Positions 1-7,972 of a stretch of DNA of 64,000 bases are shown here, in pieces. Under the pieces are notes generated by a model. The model was given only the letters and a program-made list of their open reading frames with translations, searched no databases and was not told the origin of the DNA. Position 1 is the first letter of the stretch, and each line of letters starts with the position of its first letter. The stretch comes from CAYIHX01 sp964363305. Lineage in GTDB: Bacteria; Bdellovibrionota; UBA1018. A program made the translations under genes and the position numbers. The stretch covers positions 99,565-163,564 of the forward strand of contig CAYIHX010000002.1 of the NCBI GenBank assembly GCA_964363305.1, written 5' to 3'.

Positions 1-2
1 TT

Positions 3-1106
3 GTTTATCAGGTCGTTCGTGCGGAGCTCGTTGAAGTGCAGGAGCGTTGTGGCGACAAACGACGCACTGAGATCATGATCGATGAAGCAAGTGACTTCGA
101 GGTTGAAGACCTCATTGCGGACGAAGATGCGCTCGTTTCCATCACGCATACGGGATATATCAAGCGCTCGGATCCGAGCCTGTTTAGGTCACAGAATCGG
201 GGCGGAAAGGGCGTTCGGGCAGTAGCCACTGGCGACGAGGATTTTGTCACGGCGATCTATAAAACAAACACTTTGGCGAACCTGCTCGTGTTCTCCGATC
301 GAGGAAAGGTTTACCGTCTAAAGGTCTATAAGGTTCCGGAGTCTAGCCGGACGGCGAAGGGCAAGGCGATCGTGAATCTCGTGGGCATGCAGGCCGGCGA
401 GAAGATCAGGGCGATCTTACCGGTGAAGGAGTTTAAGGAAAACGAGTATATTATTACAGCAACTAAAAACGGCGTAATAAAGAAAACCGCATTGAGTGAG
501 TATGGTCACATCAAGAGTTCCGGAATTACTGCGGTGGTCATCGAAGAAGGCGATGAGCTTGTTTCTGCGAAACTTACCTACGGAAAAAACCACATCTTCC
601 TTTGTTCCTCCGAGGGGATGTCGATTCGGTTCTCGGAGGAGGATGTCCGTACAACGGGGCGTGCGACTCGCGGCGTAGGTGGCATGGACCTAGGTGCGAA
701 AGATCTTGTTGTGGCGATGGAAGTACTTGAGCCAGAGGATGGAACTCATTCCTATGAGATCCTGACCGTGACTGAAGGGGGTTACGGAAAGCGTACACCT
801 ATTGGCGAGTATCGAGAGCAGAGTCGAGCCGGCAAGGGTATCATCACGATGAAGGTGACGGACAAAAACGGAGCCGTTATGGGCGCCCGGCAGGTGCTTC
901 CTAAGGATGATCTCATGCTGGTTTCGAATAAGGGCCAGATGATCCGTATTCGGGTCGAGGACATTTCGGAGCAAAGTCGAAATACCACCGGAGTCCGATT
1001 GATGGACGTAGCGACTGGAGAGAAGGTCGTTTCGCTCGAATATTTGGCAGAAAACTCAAGTGGGGACATGCCGACAGATCCTCTAGCCGGCGAAGTGGTT
1101 CATTGA
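3..1106 (+). CDS. gyrA: DNA gyrase subunit A, C-terminal part (5' truncated by window edge)
   Basis: This is the 3' part of gyrase subunit A, the enzyme that introduces negative supercoils with ATP. The frame is open from base 3 with no start visible, so the catalytic N-terminal domain lies outside the window. The C-terminal DNA-wrapping beta-pinwheel is present as repeated blades (LVFSDRGKVYRL, IITATKNGVIKK, LVSNKGQMIRIR). A GyrA-box-like motif, QNRGGKG, is at 192-212; the canonical form is QRRGGKG, so this variant carries N for the first R. The box with blade order distinguishes GyrA from ParC. The lipoprotein gene follows within a few bases, suggesting a shared transcript with the atp genes. 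Confidence 0.95.
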   Translation, partial: VYQVVRAELVEVQERCGDKRRTEIMIDEASDFEVEDLIADEDALVSITHTGYIKRSDPSLFRSQNRGGKGVRAVATGDEDFVTAIYKTNTLANLLVFSDRGKVYRLKVYKVPESSRTAKGKAIVNLVGMQAGEKIRAILPVKEFKENEYIITATKNGVIKKTALSEYGHIKSSGITAVVIEEGDELVSAKLTYGKNHIFLCSSEGMSIRFSEEDVRTTGRATRGVGGMDLGAKDLVVAMEVLEPEDGTHSYEILTVTEGGYGKRTPIGEYREQSRAGKGIITMKVTDKNGAVMGARQVLPKDDLMLVSNKGQMIRIRVEDISEQSRNTTGVRLMDVATGEKVVSLEYLAENSSGDMPTDPLAGEVVH

Positions 1107-1120
1107 AGAGGTGGAAGCGG

Positions 1121-1948
1121 ATGTTTTGCTTGAGGTGCGTGGTTGCACTTGGAGTGGTATTTTCCGTTTCCGCCTGTAGCGTTGACAGCCCAAAGAGTCG
1201 CTATATCCTTGCGGAGAAGCTTTGGACGGACGGTAACTATCCAGCCGCCGTCACGGAATTTGAGAGAGTGATCGCGAAGGATCCAAATGGCTCCCTGGGC
1301 CTTCAAGCTCTTTTTCGCGCAGCGATGACTCAGACCATTTACCTGTCTCAGCATGCAGATGCCGTTGAGAAGTTTAAGCGTTATATCGATCGAGCCGAGG
1401 AGGTTGAATCGGTCTGGGAGGCGCAGAAGCAGATCGGTGAAATTCTGTTTTCGAAGACGGAGCAATACGACGCAGCGATTCGCCACTATCGCAATCTATT
1501 GAAGCTGAGACCTGACGCGCCAGAAGCCCCTGAGTTTTTGATGCGGATCGGTCGAGCGAATTTTTTCTTATATCAGTTTGATGCCGCGAAGCAGTCTTTT
1601 CAGGAGCTAATTCGGGATTTTCCGAAAGATGAACTGGTCGAGCGAGCCACGTTAGAGATTGGGAACACTGTATTTTCAAAGGGCGGACTGTCCGCCGTGA
1701 AGACGACTCAAGGGGTGGAGACCTATCAGGAAGCGATGGATGCATTTCAGGAATTCTTAAAAAAATTCCCGAAGAGTCGGTTCCGGGCGGAAGCGGAGTT
1801 TGGCGTCGCCTCCTGTCTTGAGGAGATGGATCAGCTCGATGAGGCCTATCATGCATACGAGGCACTGCGAGGTCGGTACCCCTCGCCAAATGTGGTTGAG
1901 ATCAAGTTGGTGAGGATCCGAGAGCGAAAGGAGCAGAGGAGCCGTTGA
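1121..1948 (+). CDS. TPR-repeat outer-membrane lipoprotein (BamD/YfiO-like)
   Basis: Predicted lipoprotein of about 275 residues. The N-terminus has a short hydrophobic signal ending in a lipobox (VSAC), so the mature protein should begin with a lipidated Cys. The rest is helical, with tetratricopeptide-type repeats (for example the WTDGNYPAAVTEFERVI unit), resembling BamD/YfiO or CpoB-type cell-envelope proteins. I chose ATG 1121 because AGAGGTG sits about 8 nt upstream. A TTG at 1103 overlapping the gyrA stop would add six residues. The family (TPR lipoprotein) is clear, but the exact role (outer-membrane protein assembly versus another envelope function) is inference. Confidence 0.8.
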   Translation: MFCLRCVVALGVVFSVSACSVDSPKSRYILAEKLWTDGNYPAAVTEFERVIAKDPNGSLGLQALFRAAMTQTIYLSQHADAVEKFKRYIDRAEEVESVWEAQKQIGEILFSKTEQYDAAIRHYRNLLKLRPDAPEAPEFLMRIGRANFFLYQFDAAKQSFQELIRDFPKDELVERATLEIGNTVFSKGGLSAVKTTQGVETYQEAMDAFQEFLKKFPKSRFRAEAEFGVASCLEEMDQLDEAYHAYEALRGRYPSPNVVEIKLVRIRERKEQRSR

Positions 1949-2148
1949 ACGAGAACGATTCTAGAAGCTGGGGCCTCGTTGGAATAATAGCCTGGGAGCT
2001 TTTGTCCTATCCCGTTGTTCTTGCAGGTTTGACCCGTTGGCTTTGCACTTTTTTTGGGTGGCCGCGAGTGTTCATCGCGATGAGCGGGTTCCTTGGACTC
2101 TTTTTCGGTGTGTATCGGCTCCTGAGGCGGTTTGGGGAGAGAGAATGA
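1945..2148 (+). CDS. atpZ: AtpZ/AtpI-like F0F1-ATPase accessory membrane protein
   Basis: A 67-residue protein with two predicted membrane helices (around residues 10-30 and 40-58), matching the small AtpZ-type subunit-I-like proteins found at the head of ATP synthase operons. It starts with TTG inside the preceding stop (TTGA overlap) behind a good GAGGAG site. Its stop overlaps the ATG of the next gene. Neighbours AtpI, AtpB and AtpE support assignment as an assembly or ion-supply helper of the F0 sector. Alone, the sequence is too short to be certain. Confidence 0.65.
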   Translation: MNENDSRSWGLVGIIAWELLSYPVVLAGLTRWLCTFFGWPRVFIAMSGFLGLFFGVYRLLRRFGERE

Positions 2149-2516
2149 TGGGGAGACCGCTGGCGTACGGTTGGCTGATCTGGGTGGTGCTCGCTTCTGG
2201 TCTTCTTTATCTGAGTCCGAAAGGGATGACCGGATTGGGCCCCTTTCTCTGGGTCGCCGCATGTGTAGGGCTTGATCTCGTATCGCTCCAGGTCTTCTCA
2301 TCCGTCCTTTTAAGCACCAAGGATCGACAGAGTGCGTGGGCAGTCCTTGGTGCTATTGCGTTACGCGTCGCGCCATGGGCAGGGATCGCGGGCGCCCTGA
2401 AAGTTTTCCCCCCGGCCTTGAATATGTGGCCCCATGTATTGGGGTGGGCAACGCTTCCCGCGAGTGTTCTTTTGTCTGAAATGGTGACCCGACTATTTTC
2501 AGAAAAAAGGGAATGA
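2145..2516 (+). CDS. atpI: ATP synthase protein I-like membrane protein
   Basis: A 123-residue polytopic protein with about four hydrophobic segments, directly before atpB. Its start ATG 2145 overlaps the upstream stop (ATGA), and a longer open frame from 2037 is judged spurious. AtpI proteins assist c-ring assembly of the F0 rotor and are poorly conserved, so the call rests mostly on membrane topology and location. It is co-oriented and translationally coupled to the AtpZ-like gene. Confidence 0.6.
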   Translation: MMGRPLAYGWLIWVVLASGLLYLSPKGMTGLGPFLWVAACVGLDLVSLQVFSSVLLSTKDRQSAWAVLGAIALRVAPWAGIAGALKVFPPALNMWPHVLGWATLPASVLLSEMVTRLFSEKRE

Positions 2517-2548
2517 CTTTTGAAATCGCTAGTGCGAAATAGGGGCGT

Positions 2549-3259
2549 ATGTCATCGGGGCACTCTTTTACCTGGTTGGGGCAGATCCCTGGCCTCCATC
2601 ACATTCCTTCGCACGTCTCTCACTTGGTCTTGGTGGGAGCGGTGTTGGTCGGGACCACCTGGGTCGCCCGCCGTCAATTGGCGCGCGCTATGGCTCGGCC
2701 CGACGGCGGCCTCATCCCAGATGGAACGTTGACCTATAAAAACTTTTTCGAGGTCATTGCTGAACAACTTTACCTTTTTACCGAGAGCGTACTGGGGCAC
2801 CATACTCGCACCTATTTTCCCCTCGTTGGGTCGACGTTCATTTTGATTTTGACCTGCAATCTTTTGGGTTTGATTCCTGGTTTTTTACCACCAACAGATA
2901 ATCTCAATACGACACTCGCCTTGGGCCTCGTGTCATTTCTTGCATATAATATTGCGGGGCTTCGCGAGCATGGATTCGGATACCTAAAACATTTTCTAGG
3001 TCCGGTTCTCTGGCTCGCACCGTTGCTCTTCGTGATTGAGATCTTTTCTCACCTTTTTCGGCCCCTCACCTTGGGCCTTCGGTTGCGCGGGAATATCATG
3101 GCGGATCACACGATACTCGGTGTGTTCAGCGAGCTCGTTCCGGTGATTGTGCCGGTGATTTTTTATGGATTTGGCCTTTTCGTGGCCTTTGTTCAGTCGT
3201 TTGTGTTTACGCTTTTGACGATGGTTTATATCTCGTTGGCGGCTGAGCATGACCATTGA
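2549..3259 (+). CDS. atpB: ATP synthase F0 subunit a
   Basis: Subunit a (236 residues) forms the two half-channels that carry ions to the c-ring. The essential Arg lies in the helix LRLRGNIMADHTILG, and the segments LILTCNLLGLIPGF and LFRPLTLGLRLRGN are hallmark regions of the family. The N-terminal half carries a periplasm-facing stretch rich in His. The stop is a few bases from the atpE start region. The F1 genes and b/delta subunits (atpFHAGDC) are not in the window, so this organism has a split ATP synthase locus. Confidence 0.95.
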   Translation: MSSGHSFTWLGQIPGLHHIPSHVSHLVLVGAVLVGTTWVARRQLARAMARPDGGLIPDGTLTYKNFFEVIAEQLYLFTESVLGHHTRTYFPLVGSTFILILTCNLLGLIPGFLPPTDNLNTTLALGLVSFLAYNIAGLREHGFGYLKHFLGPVLWLAPLLFVIEIFSHLFRPLTLGLRLRGNIMADHTILGVFSELVPVIVPVIFYGFGLFVAFVQSFVFTLLTMVYISLAAEHDH

Positions 3260-3297
3260 TTGTCATGAATGAAAGTTGTGTAGAAAGGATGAATAGG

Positions 3298-3591
3298 ATG
3301 ATGATGTTTCGTAAAGTTTTGGCAGTGGTAGGGGTATTTGTGGCAGCCTCCCCAGCGTTTGCAGAGGAAGCAGCAGCAGCGACGGCTGGGAACGGATACG
3401 TAGCGGTTGGAAAGGCACTTGGGCTGGCGTTGGCGATTTTCGGTGGCGCTTTGGGACAGGGCCGTGTTGCTAGCGCTGCTTTGGAGGGGATGGCTCGTAA
3501 TCCTCAAGCCAAGCTACAAACGCCAATGATTTTGGGTCTCGCCCTCGTTGAGTCGCTTGTCCTGATGGCGTTCTTGAATCTGTTCTTCTAG
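3298..3591 (+). CDS. atpE: ATP synthase F0 subunit c with signal-like N-terminus
   Basis: Subunit c of the rotor ring, about 97 residues. Two helices flank the conserved polar loop (GMARNP), and the ion-carrying Glu is in LALVESLVLM of helix 2. Helix 1 has GQG, a position that is Gln in sodium-binding c subunits, but the Thr and Tyr of the sodium site are not seen, so protons are the likelier ion. The first ~25 residues look like a cleavable signal (VAASPAFAEE), longer than the usual c subunit N-terminus. I chose ATG 3298 because AGAAAGG lies 9 nt upstream. In-frame ATGs at 3289, 3301 and 3304 are alternatives. A terminator follows at 3622. Confidence 0.92.
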   Translation: MMMFRKVLAVVGVFVAASPAFAEEAAAATAGNGYVAVGKALGLALAIFGGALGQGRVASAALEGMARNPQAKLQTPMILGLALVESLVLMAFLNLFF

Positions 3592-3621
3592 GTCCAAGCA
3601 TATTCCAAAAAGCATTTATAG

Positions 3622-3657
3622 AACGCCCTTGCCTTATTGGCTGGGGCGTTTTCTTTT
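3622..3657 (+). terminator. Rho-independent terminator after atpE
   Basis: The arms AACGCCC (3622-3628) and GGGCGTT (3644-3650) pair, with an inner GCC/GGC, and are followed directly by TTCTTTTT. It lies 30 nt after the atpE stop and just before the next gene, so it should end the gyrA/atp transcript. Confidence 0.8.
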
Positions 3658-3663
3658 TAAAGG

Positions 3664-3981
3664 ATGACAAAACTCATACTGCTGACGGCCTTCCTTTCGA
3701 GTGCTTGCATTCTCTGTGGTTGCGCCGGAATGACCGGTGGCCAGGCAGGCCTCCTTTATCAGAATGTCCTCTACCCGATCGCGGCAACTCCAAATCAGGC
3801 GGGAAGCCGAATGGGCGACGCCTGCTCGACCTCTATCCTGGGTTGGGTTACGACCGGCGACGCCAGTATTGAGACAGCGAGACGAAACGGGGAGATTACG
3901 TTGATCACCTCAGTGGATGCGCATGATTCATCCGTGCTCGGGGTCTACTCTCGTCACTGTGTGATTGTACGCGGCCGCTAG
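3664..3981 (+). CDS. TRL-family lipoprotein
   Basis: A 105-residue predicted lipoprotein with signal peptide and lipobox (LCGCAG). The body matches the TRL-like family in its characteristic segments: GLLYQNVLYPIAAT, GDACSTSILGWVTTGDASIE and GEITLITSVD. These proteins are widespread, often in small families, and have no known biochemical role; the name comes from association with a tRNA locus. The gene lies 6 nt past the atpE terminator and converges on uvrA, the two stop codons sharing CTAG at 3978-3981. I recognise the family with fair confidence; function is unknown. Confidence 0.75.
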   Translation: MTKLILLTAFLSSACILCGCAGMTGGQAGLLYQNVLYPIAATPNQAGSRMGDACSTSILGWVTTGDASIETARRNGEITLITSVDAHDSSVLGVYSRHCVIVRGR

Positions 3982-3993
3982 GGTCCGGCCGCG
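3970..3993. terminator. GC hairpin spanning the overlapping stops of TRL gene and uvrA
   Basis: CGCGGCCG (3970-3977) pairs perfectly with CGGCCGCG (3986-3993), leaving an 8-nt loop that contains the shared CTAG stop quadruplet of the two convergent genes. There is no U-tract on either side, so this is a strong symmetrical hairpin that may end or stabilise both transcripts rather than a textbook intrinsic terminator. Confidence 0.5.
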
Positions 3994-6548
3994 CGGAGAT
4001 AAGTTTTAAGAAATTGGGCCGTGTAGCCACGTGTGGATTGGGCCACTTGTTCGGGCGTGCCTTCGGCGAGGATTTCCCCTCCCCCGGTTCCCCCTTCGGG
4101 GCCGACGTCGATGACATGGTCCGCACATTTGATGATGTCAAGATTATGCTCGATTACAATGACGGTATTTCCCTGGGCGACGAGCGACCGGAGGATTTGG
4201 ATGAGTTTTTTTACATCATCAAAATGTAGCCCAGTAGAGGGTTCATCCAAGAGGTAGACGGTTTTACCCGTACTTCGCTTGGAGAGTTCTCGAGTGAGTT
4301 TGATCCGCTGAGCCTCGCCACCGGAAAGAGTCGTTGCCGCCTGCCCAAGCCGTAGATAGCCAAGGCCCACATCGTTCAGGGTCTGTAATTTTGCCTTAAG
4401 CGCCGGGACGGCCTGGAAAAACTCAAGAGCCTCTTGTCCGGTCATTTCAAGTACGTCCGCGATGCTTTTTCCTCGATACAGGATTTGAAGGGTTTCACGG
4501 CTGTATCGGCGCCCTTTGCAGCTTTCGCAGGTCACGAAGACGTCCGGGAGAAAATGCATTTCGACTTTTTTTAGTCCGTCTCCCTCGCAGGTTTCGCAAC
4601 GTCCTCCTGGTACGTTGAACGAAAAGCGGCCGGGGGTGAAGCCCCGAACCTGAGAATCGGCCAACTGAGCGAAAAGGCCCCGAATGATGCCAAAGAGTCC
4701 TGTGTAGGTCGCGGGATTTGAGCGAGGGGTCTTTCCTATCGGGGATTGGTCTACATCGATGACCTTGTCGAGTGCGTCGAGCCCGAGGAGCTTTTTAACC
4801 TTCACCTTCCCGACGTTCGCGCGATAGAGCTTCTCCGCTAAGGCGCGGTAGAGCGTGTCGAGGACTAAACTGCTTTTGCCGCTTCCCGAAACACCAGTGA
4901 CGACGGTGAAAAGGCCTAGGGGAAATTCTACAGACACATCACGCAGATTGTTTTCAGTCGCGCCTTCAATGCGGATGACTCGGTGTGGGTCGATGGGTCG
5001 TCGATCCGACGGCACGTCAATCTTGAGGTCGCCCTTCAGGTAGCGACCCGTGATGCTCCTGGGATCATTGAGAACGTCTTGATAGGTTCCAGATGCGCAG
5101 ATGGCCCCCCCGAGGGTGCCGGCACCAGGTCCTAGATCTAAGATCCAGTCCGCACGGGCCATCGTGTCCCTGTCGTGTTCGACAACGAGTACCGTATTTC
5201 CATGATCGCGGAGGCTCTCGAGGGTCTCAATCAGGCGGTTATTGTCGCGCTGGTGAAGGCCGATGCTCGGTTCGTCGAGGACATAGATGACGCCAACCAA
5301 GGAGGACCCGATTTGGGTGGCGAGTCGAATTCGCTGGCTCTCGCCTCCGGACAAGGACTGGGCGGAGCGGGACAGGGAGAGATATTCTACGCCGACATTC
5401 AGAAGAAAGACGAGTCTTTCTTTGATCTCTTTAATGACGCGATCTGAGATCAAAGCTTCTCGCGAAGAGAGGGCGAGAGCTTGAAAGAAGCCTGAAAGAG
5501 CAGCAAGCGAACAAGCAGATAGATCAGCGATGGTCCTGTCGTGAATAAAAAAATGAAGACTTTCCTTCTTAAGGCGAGCGCCGTGGCAGAGTGAGCACGG
5601 TGTCTCAGGGGCGGCCAGGTAGCTCGGAGGGTCCTCTGTCTCCTGTTCAGCAGCCTTTTTTTCTACGCCGAGGCCATCACACTGTGGACATGCACCCATC
5701 GGGCTGTTGAATGAGAAAAGGCGCGGCTCGGGTGAAGGATAGCTGATCCCGCAGTCCGTACAGGCAAATTTCTCGGACATGAGGACTTCAGTTCGCGCCT
5801 CCCCCTCCCAGCTCTCAAGCACGAGAGCGCCGGCTCCAATGCGAAGGGCCAACTCAACGGATTCGCTGACCCTGGCCCCGAGCGTTCCTCGATCACCGCG
5901 GATAATCAGGCGATCGACATACACTTCGATATTGTGCTTCTTGTTTTTGTCGAGTGCGATGTCGTCGCCCAGATCAAGAACGTCTCCGTCGATTCGTACC
6001 CGAACAAAGCCTCTTTGGCGAAGTTGCAGAAGCTCCTTCTGGTATTCCCCTTTTCGCCCCTGGACGACGGGAGCAAGAATGGCCACCTTTGCTTCTTCTG
6101 GGGCGGTAAGGATCTGATCGACGATTTGCTGGGGAGACTGCGAACGGATCGGCTTTTTGCAGTTCCAGCAGAGCGGTCTTCCGATTCGACTAAAGAGAAG
6201 TCGGAGGTAATCGTGAAGCTCTGTGACGGTTCCGACGGTTGACCGGGGGTTGTAGCTCGTGGTTCGCTGTTCGATGGAAATCGTTGGACTCAAACCCTCG
6301 ATCGAGTCGACTTCTGGTTTCTGGAGCTGAGTTAGAAACTGGCGAGCATACGCAGAAAGACTCTCCACGTAGCGACGCTGCCCCTCCGCATAGATTGTAT
6401 CGAAGGCCAGTGAAGATTTTCCCGAGCCGGAAGGGCCGGTAATCACAACAAGTCGATCGCGAGGAAGGCGAACGGTGATGTCTTTTAAATTGTGCGCGCG
6501 GGCGCCTTTGACCACGATCCATTCGTCAGGAGGGCTTCCCTCGGCCAT
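3978..6548 (-). CDS. uvrA: Excinuclease ABC subunit UvrA, unusually short
   Basis: UvrA, the damage-recognising ABC ATPase of nucleotide excision repair. Walker A sites are at about residues 38-46 (GPSGSGKSS) and about 555 (GVSGSGKSS). ABC signatures LSGGESQRIRLA and LSGGEAQRIKLT and the zinc CxxC pairs (CTDCG, CPQCDG, CETCEG, CESCKG) are present. Length is 856 residues against about 940 usually. The shortfall is in the N-terminal half, where only ~24 residues separate CPQCDGLG (near residue 289) from CSLCHGAR (near 318), compared with roughly 100 in E. coli UvrA. A good AAGGAG site precedes ATG 6548. It is the last gene of the mfd-led unit, so both transcription-coupled and global repair factors share a transcript. 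Confidence 0.95.
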   Translation of the reverse strand: MAEGSPPDEWIVVKGARAHNLKDITVRLPRDRLVVITGPSGSGKSSLAFDTIYAEGQRRYVESLSAYARQFLTQLQKPEVDSIEGLSPTISIEQRTTSYNPRSTVGTVTELHDYLRLLFSRIGRPLCWNCKKPIRSQSPQQIVDQILTAPEEAKVAILAPVVQGRKGEYQKELLQLRQRGFVRVRIDGDVLDLGDDIALDKNKKHNIEVYVDRLIIRGDRGTLGARVSESVELALRIGAGALVLESWEGEARTEVLMSEKFACTDCGISYPSPEPRLFSFNSPMGACPQCDGLGVEKKAAEQETEDPPSYLAAPETPCSLCHGARLKKESLHFFIHDRTIADLSACSLAALSGFFQALALSSREALISDRVIKEIKERLVFLLNVGVEYLSLSRSAQSLSGGESQRIRLATQIGSSLVGVIYVLDEPSIGLHQRDNNRLIETLESLRDHGNTVLVVEHDRDTMARADWILDLGPGAGTLGGAICASGTYQDVLNDPRSITGRYLKGDLKIDVPSDRRPIDPHRVIRIEGATENNLRDVSVEFPLGLFTVVTGVSGSGKSSLVLDTLYRALAEKLYRANVGKVKVKKLLGLDALDKVIDVDQSPIGKTPRSNPATYTGLFGIIRGLFAQLADSQVRGFTPGRFSFNVPGGRCETCEGDGLKKVEMHFLPDVFVTCESCKGRRYSRETLQILYRGKSIADVLEMTGQEALEFFQAVPALKAKLQTLNDVGLGYLRLGQAATTLSGGEAQRIKLTRELSKRSTGKTVYLLDEPSTGLHFDDVKKLIQILRSLVAQGNTVIVIEHNLDIIKCADHVIDVGPEGGTGGGEILAEGTPEQVAQSTRGYTAQFLKTYLRAAGP

Positions 6549-6562
6549 GAGCGTAGGCTCCT

Positions 6563-7972
6563 TCAGTGGCTCCCGCCAACAGTGATGGAAGCATCCGCCA
6601 ATGCCTTCTCCATCGTTTCTTGAATCCGACCGAGCCCCTCTTGTGTGGTCGCCTCAAATCGCATGACAAGTACGGGTTGAGTATTGGATGCCCGAAGGAG
6701 GCCCCAGCCGTCCGGGAAATCGACACGCACACCGTCTATATCATTCAGCTTCATGTCTGCCCGAAGGAGCTGCTCCTTTACTGTGGCGACCAATTCAAAT
6801 TTTTGCTGTTCGATGCAATCGACGCGAATTTCCGGGGTGGAATAGCTTTTCGGCAAACCGGACAGCAGACTCGAAACGGGTCCGGAGTGGGCGTCAGCAA
6901 TTTCCAGAACCCTCATCGCTGCGTAGATGGCGTCGTCAAAACCGAAGTAGCGGTCGGCGAAGAAGATGTGTCCTGACATTTCTCCTGCCAAAAGCGCGCC
7001 GGTCTCTTTCATTTTCGCCTTGATCAGGGAGTGGCCCGTCTTCCACATGATTCCCTTGCCACCGCGACGCTCAATATCTTCATAGAGTCGGTGGCTAGAT
7101 TTCACCTCGGAGATGATGGTCGCACCGGGGTGTTCCTTTAACAGCGCGCGCGAGAAGATGACCATCAGCTCATCACCATAGAGAATCGCGCCAGTCTCAT
7201 CCACCAAGCCGATCCGATCACTATCTCCGTCAAAAGCGACGCCGAAGTCGGCCTTCTCCTTTACGACGGATGCTACGAGGGCTTTGAGGTTAGCCGGCAC
7301 GGTGGGATCAGGATGGTGATTCGGGAAGCGTCCATCGAGCTCGCAAAAAAGAGGGACCACCGACGCGCCCAGGGCCCGAAAAAGAAGGGGCGCGACGGTC
7401 GATGCTGTTCCGTTACCGGCATCAAGAACCACCTTAAGTCTCTTTGACAGAGGGCGGGCATTCCTTGTCAGGTGGTCGAGATAGGCGGGAATGATTTCAT
7501 AATGAGTCAAGGCTCCGCGGGTTGGGGCAGAGGGTTGCAGGCGCTTGTTCAGAATCGACCGAAGCTCCTGAATCGTCTCGCCATGAATGGTGGAGGTGCC
7601 GCGCGAAATCTTAAATCCGTTGTAGTTGGCCGGATTGTGGGACCCGGTAATCATAACGGAACCATCGAGGTTTAAGTGAAAAACGCTAAAATAACTGAGC
7701 GGCGAGGGGCAGGTTCCGAGGTCGATGACATCAATGCCGGAATCGATCAGTCCCTGAATCACCGCGTTTGCATATTCGTCGCTCGACAGTCGGCAGTCGC
7801 GGCCTACGGAAAGAGTGAGGCGCTGGCGTTGAGCGATAGGCGTCGTGCCGTGCAGGAGCTGAGCATAGGCCAGGGCGAGCTGATAGGCGAACTCCGCGCT
7901 CAGATCAGTGCCTGCTATGCCTCGGATATCGTACTCTCGAAAAACGCTGGGATTCCAATTTGCGGGATTCAT
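6563..7972 (-). CDS. Phosphomannomutase/phosphoglucomutase
   Basis: An alpha-D-phosphohexomutase of 469 residues (AlgC/ManB type) interconverting hexose 6- and 1-phosphates for sugar-nucleotide and LPS synthesis. The four active-site loops are visible: the phosphoserine loop ITGSHNPANYNG, the metal loop DGDSDR, the sugar-specificity loop GEMSGH, and the phosphate-binding loop RASNTQPV. I chose ATG 7972, which overlaps the pdxA stop (ATGA) and has AGAGAGG upstream; an ATG six codons further up lies within pdxA. The uvrA gene starts 14 nt downstream. Substrate preference (mannose versus glucose) cannot be read from sequence. Confidence 0.9.
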   Translation of the reverse strand: MNPANWNPSVFREYDIRGIAGTDLSAEFAYQLALAYAQLLHGTTPIAQRQRLTLSVGRDCRLSSDEYANAVIQGLIDSGIDVIDLGTCPSPLSYFSVFHLNLDGSVMITGSHNPANYNGFKISRGTSTIHGETIQELRSILNKRLQPSAPTRGALTHYEIIPAYLDHLTRNARPLSKRLKVVLDAGNGTASTVAPLLFRALGASVVPLFCELDGRFPNHHPDPTVPANLKALVASVVKEKADFGVAFDGDSDRIGLVDETGAILYGDELMVIFSRALLKEHPGATIISEVKSSHRLYEDIERRGGKGIMWKTGHSLIKAKMKETGALLAGEMSGHIFFADRYFGFDDAIYAAMRVLEIADAHSGPVSSLLSGLPKSYSTPEIRVDCIEQQKFELVATVKEQLLRADMKLNDIDGVRVDFPDGWGLLRASNTQPVLVMRFEATTQEGLGRIQETMEKALADASITVGGSH

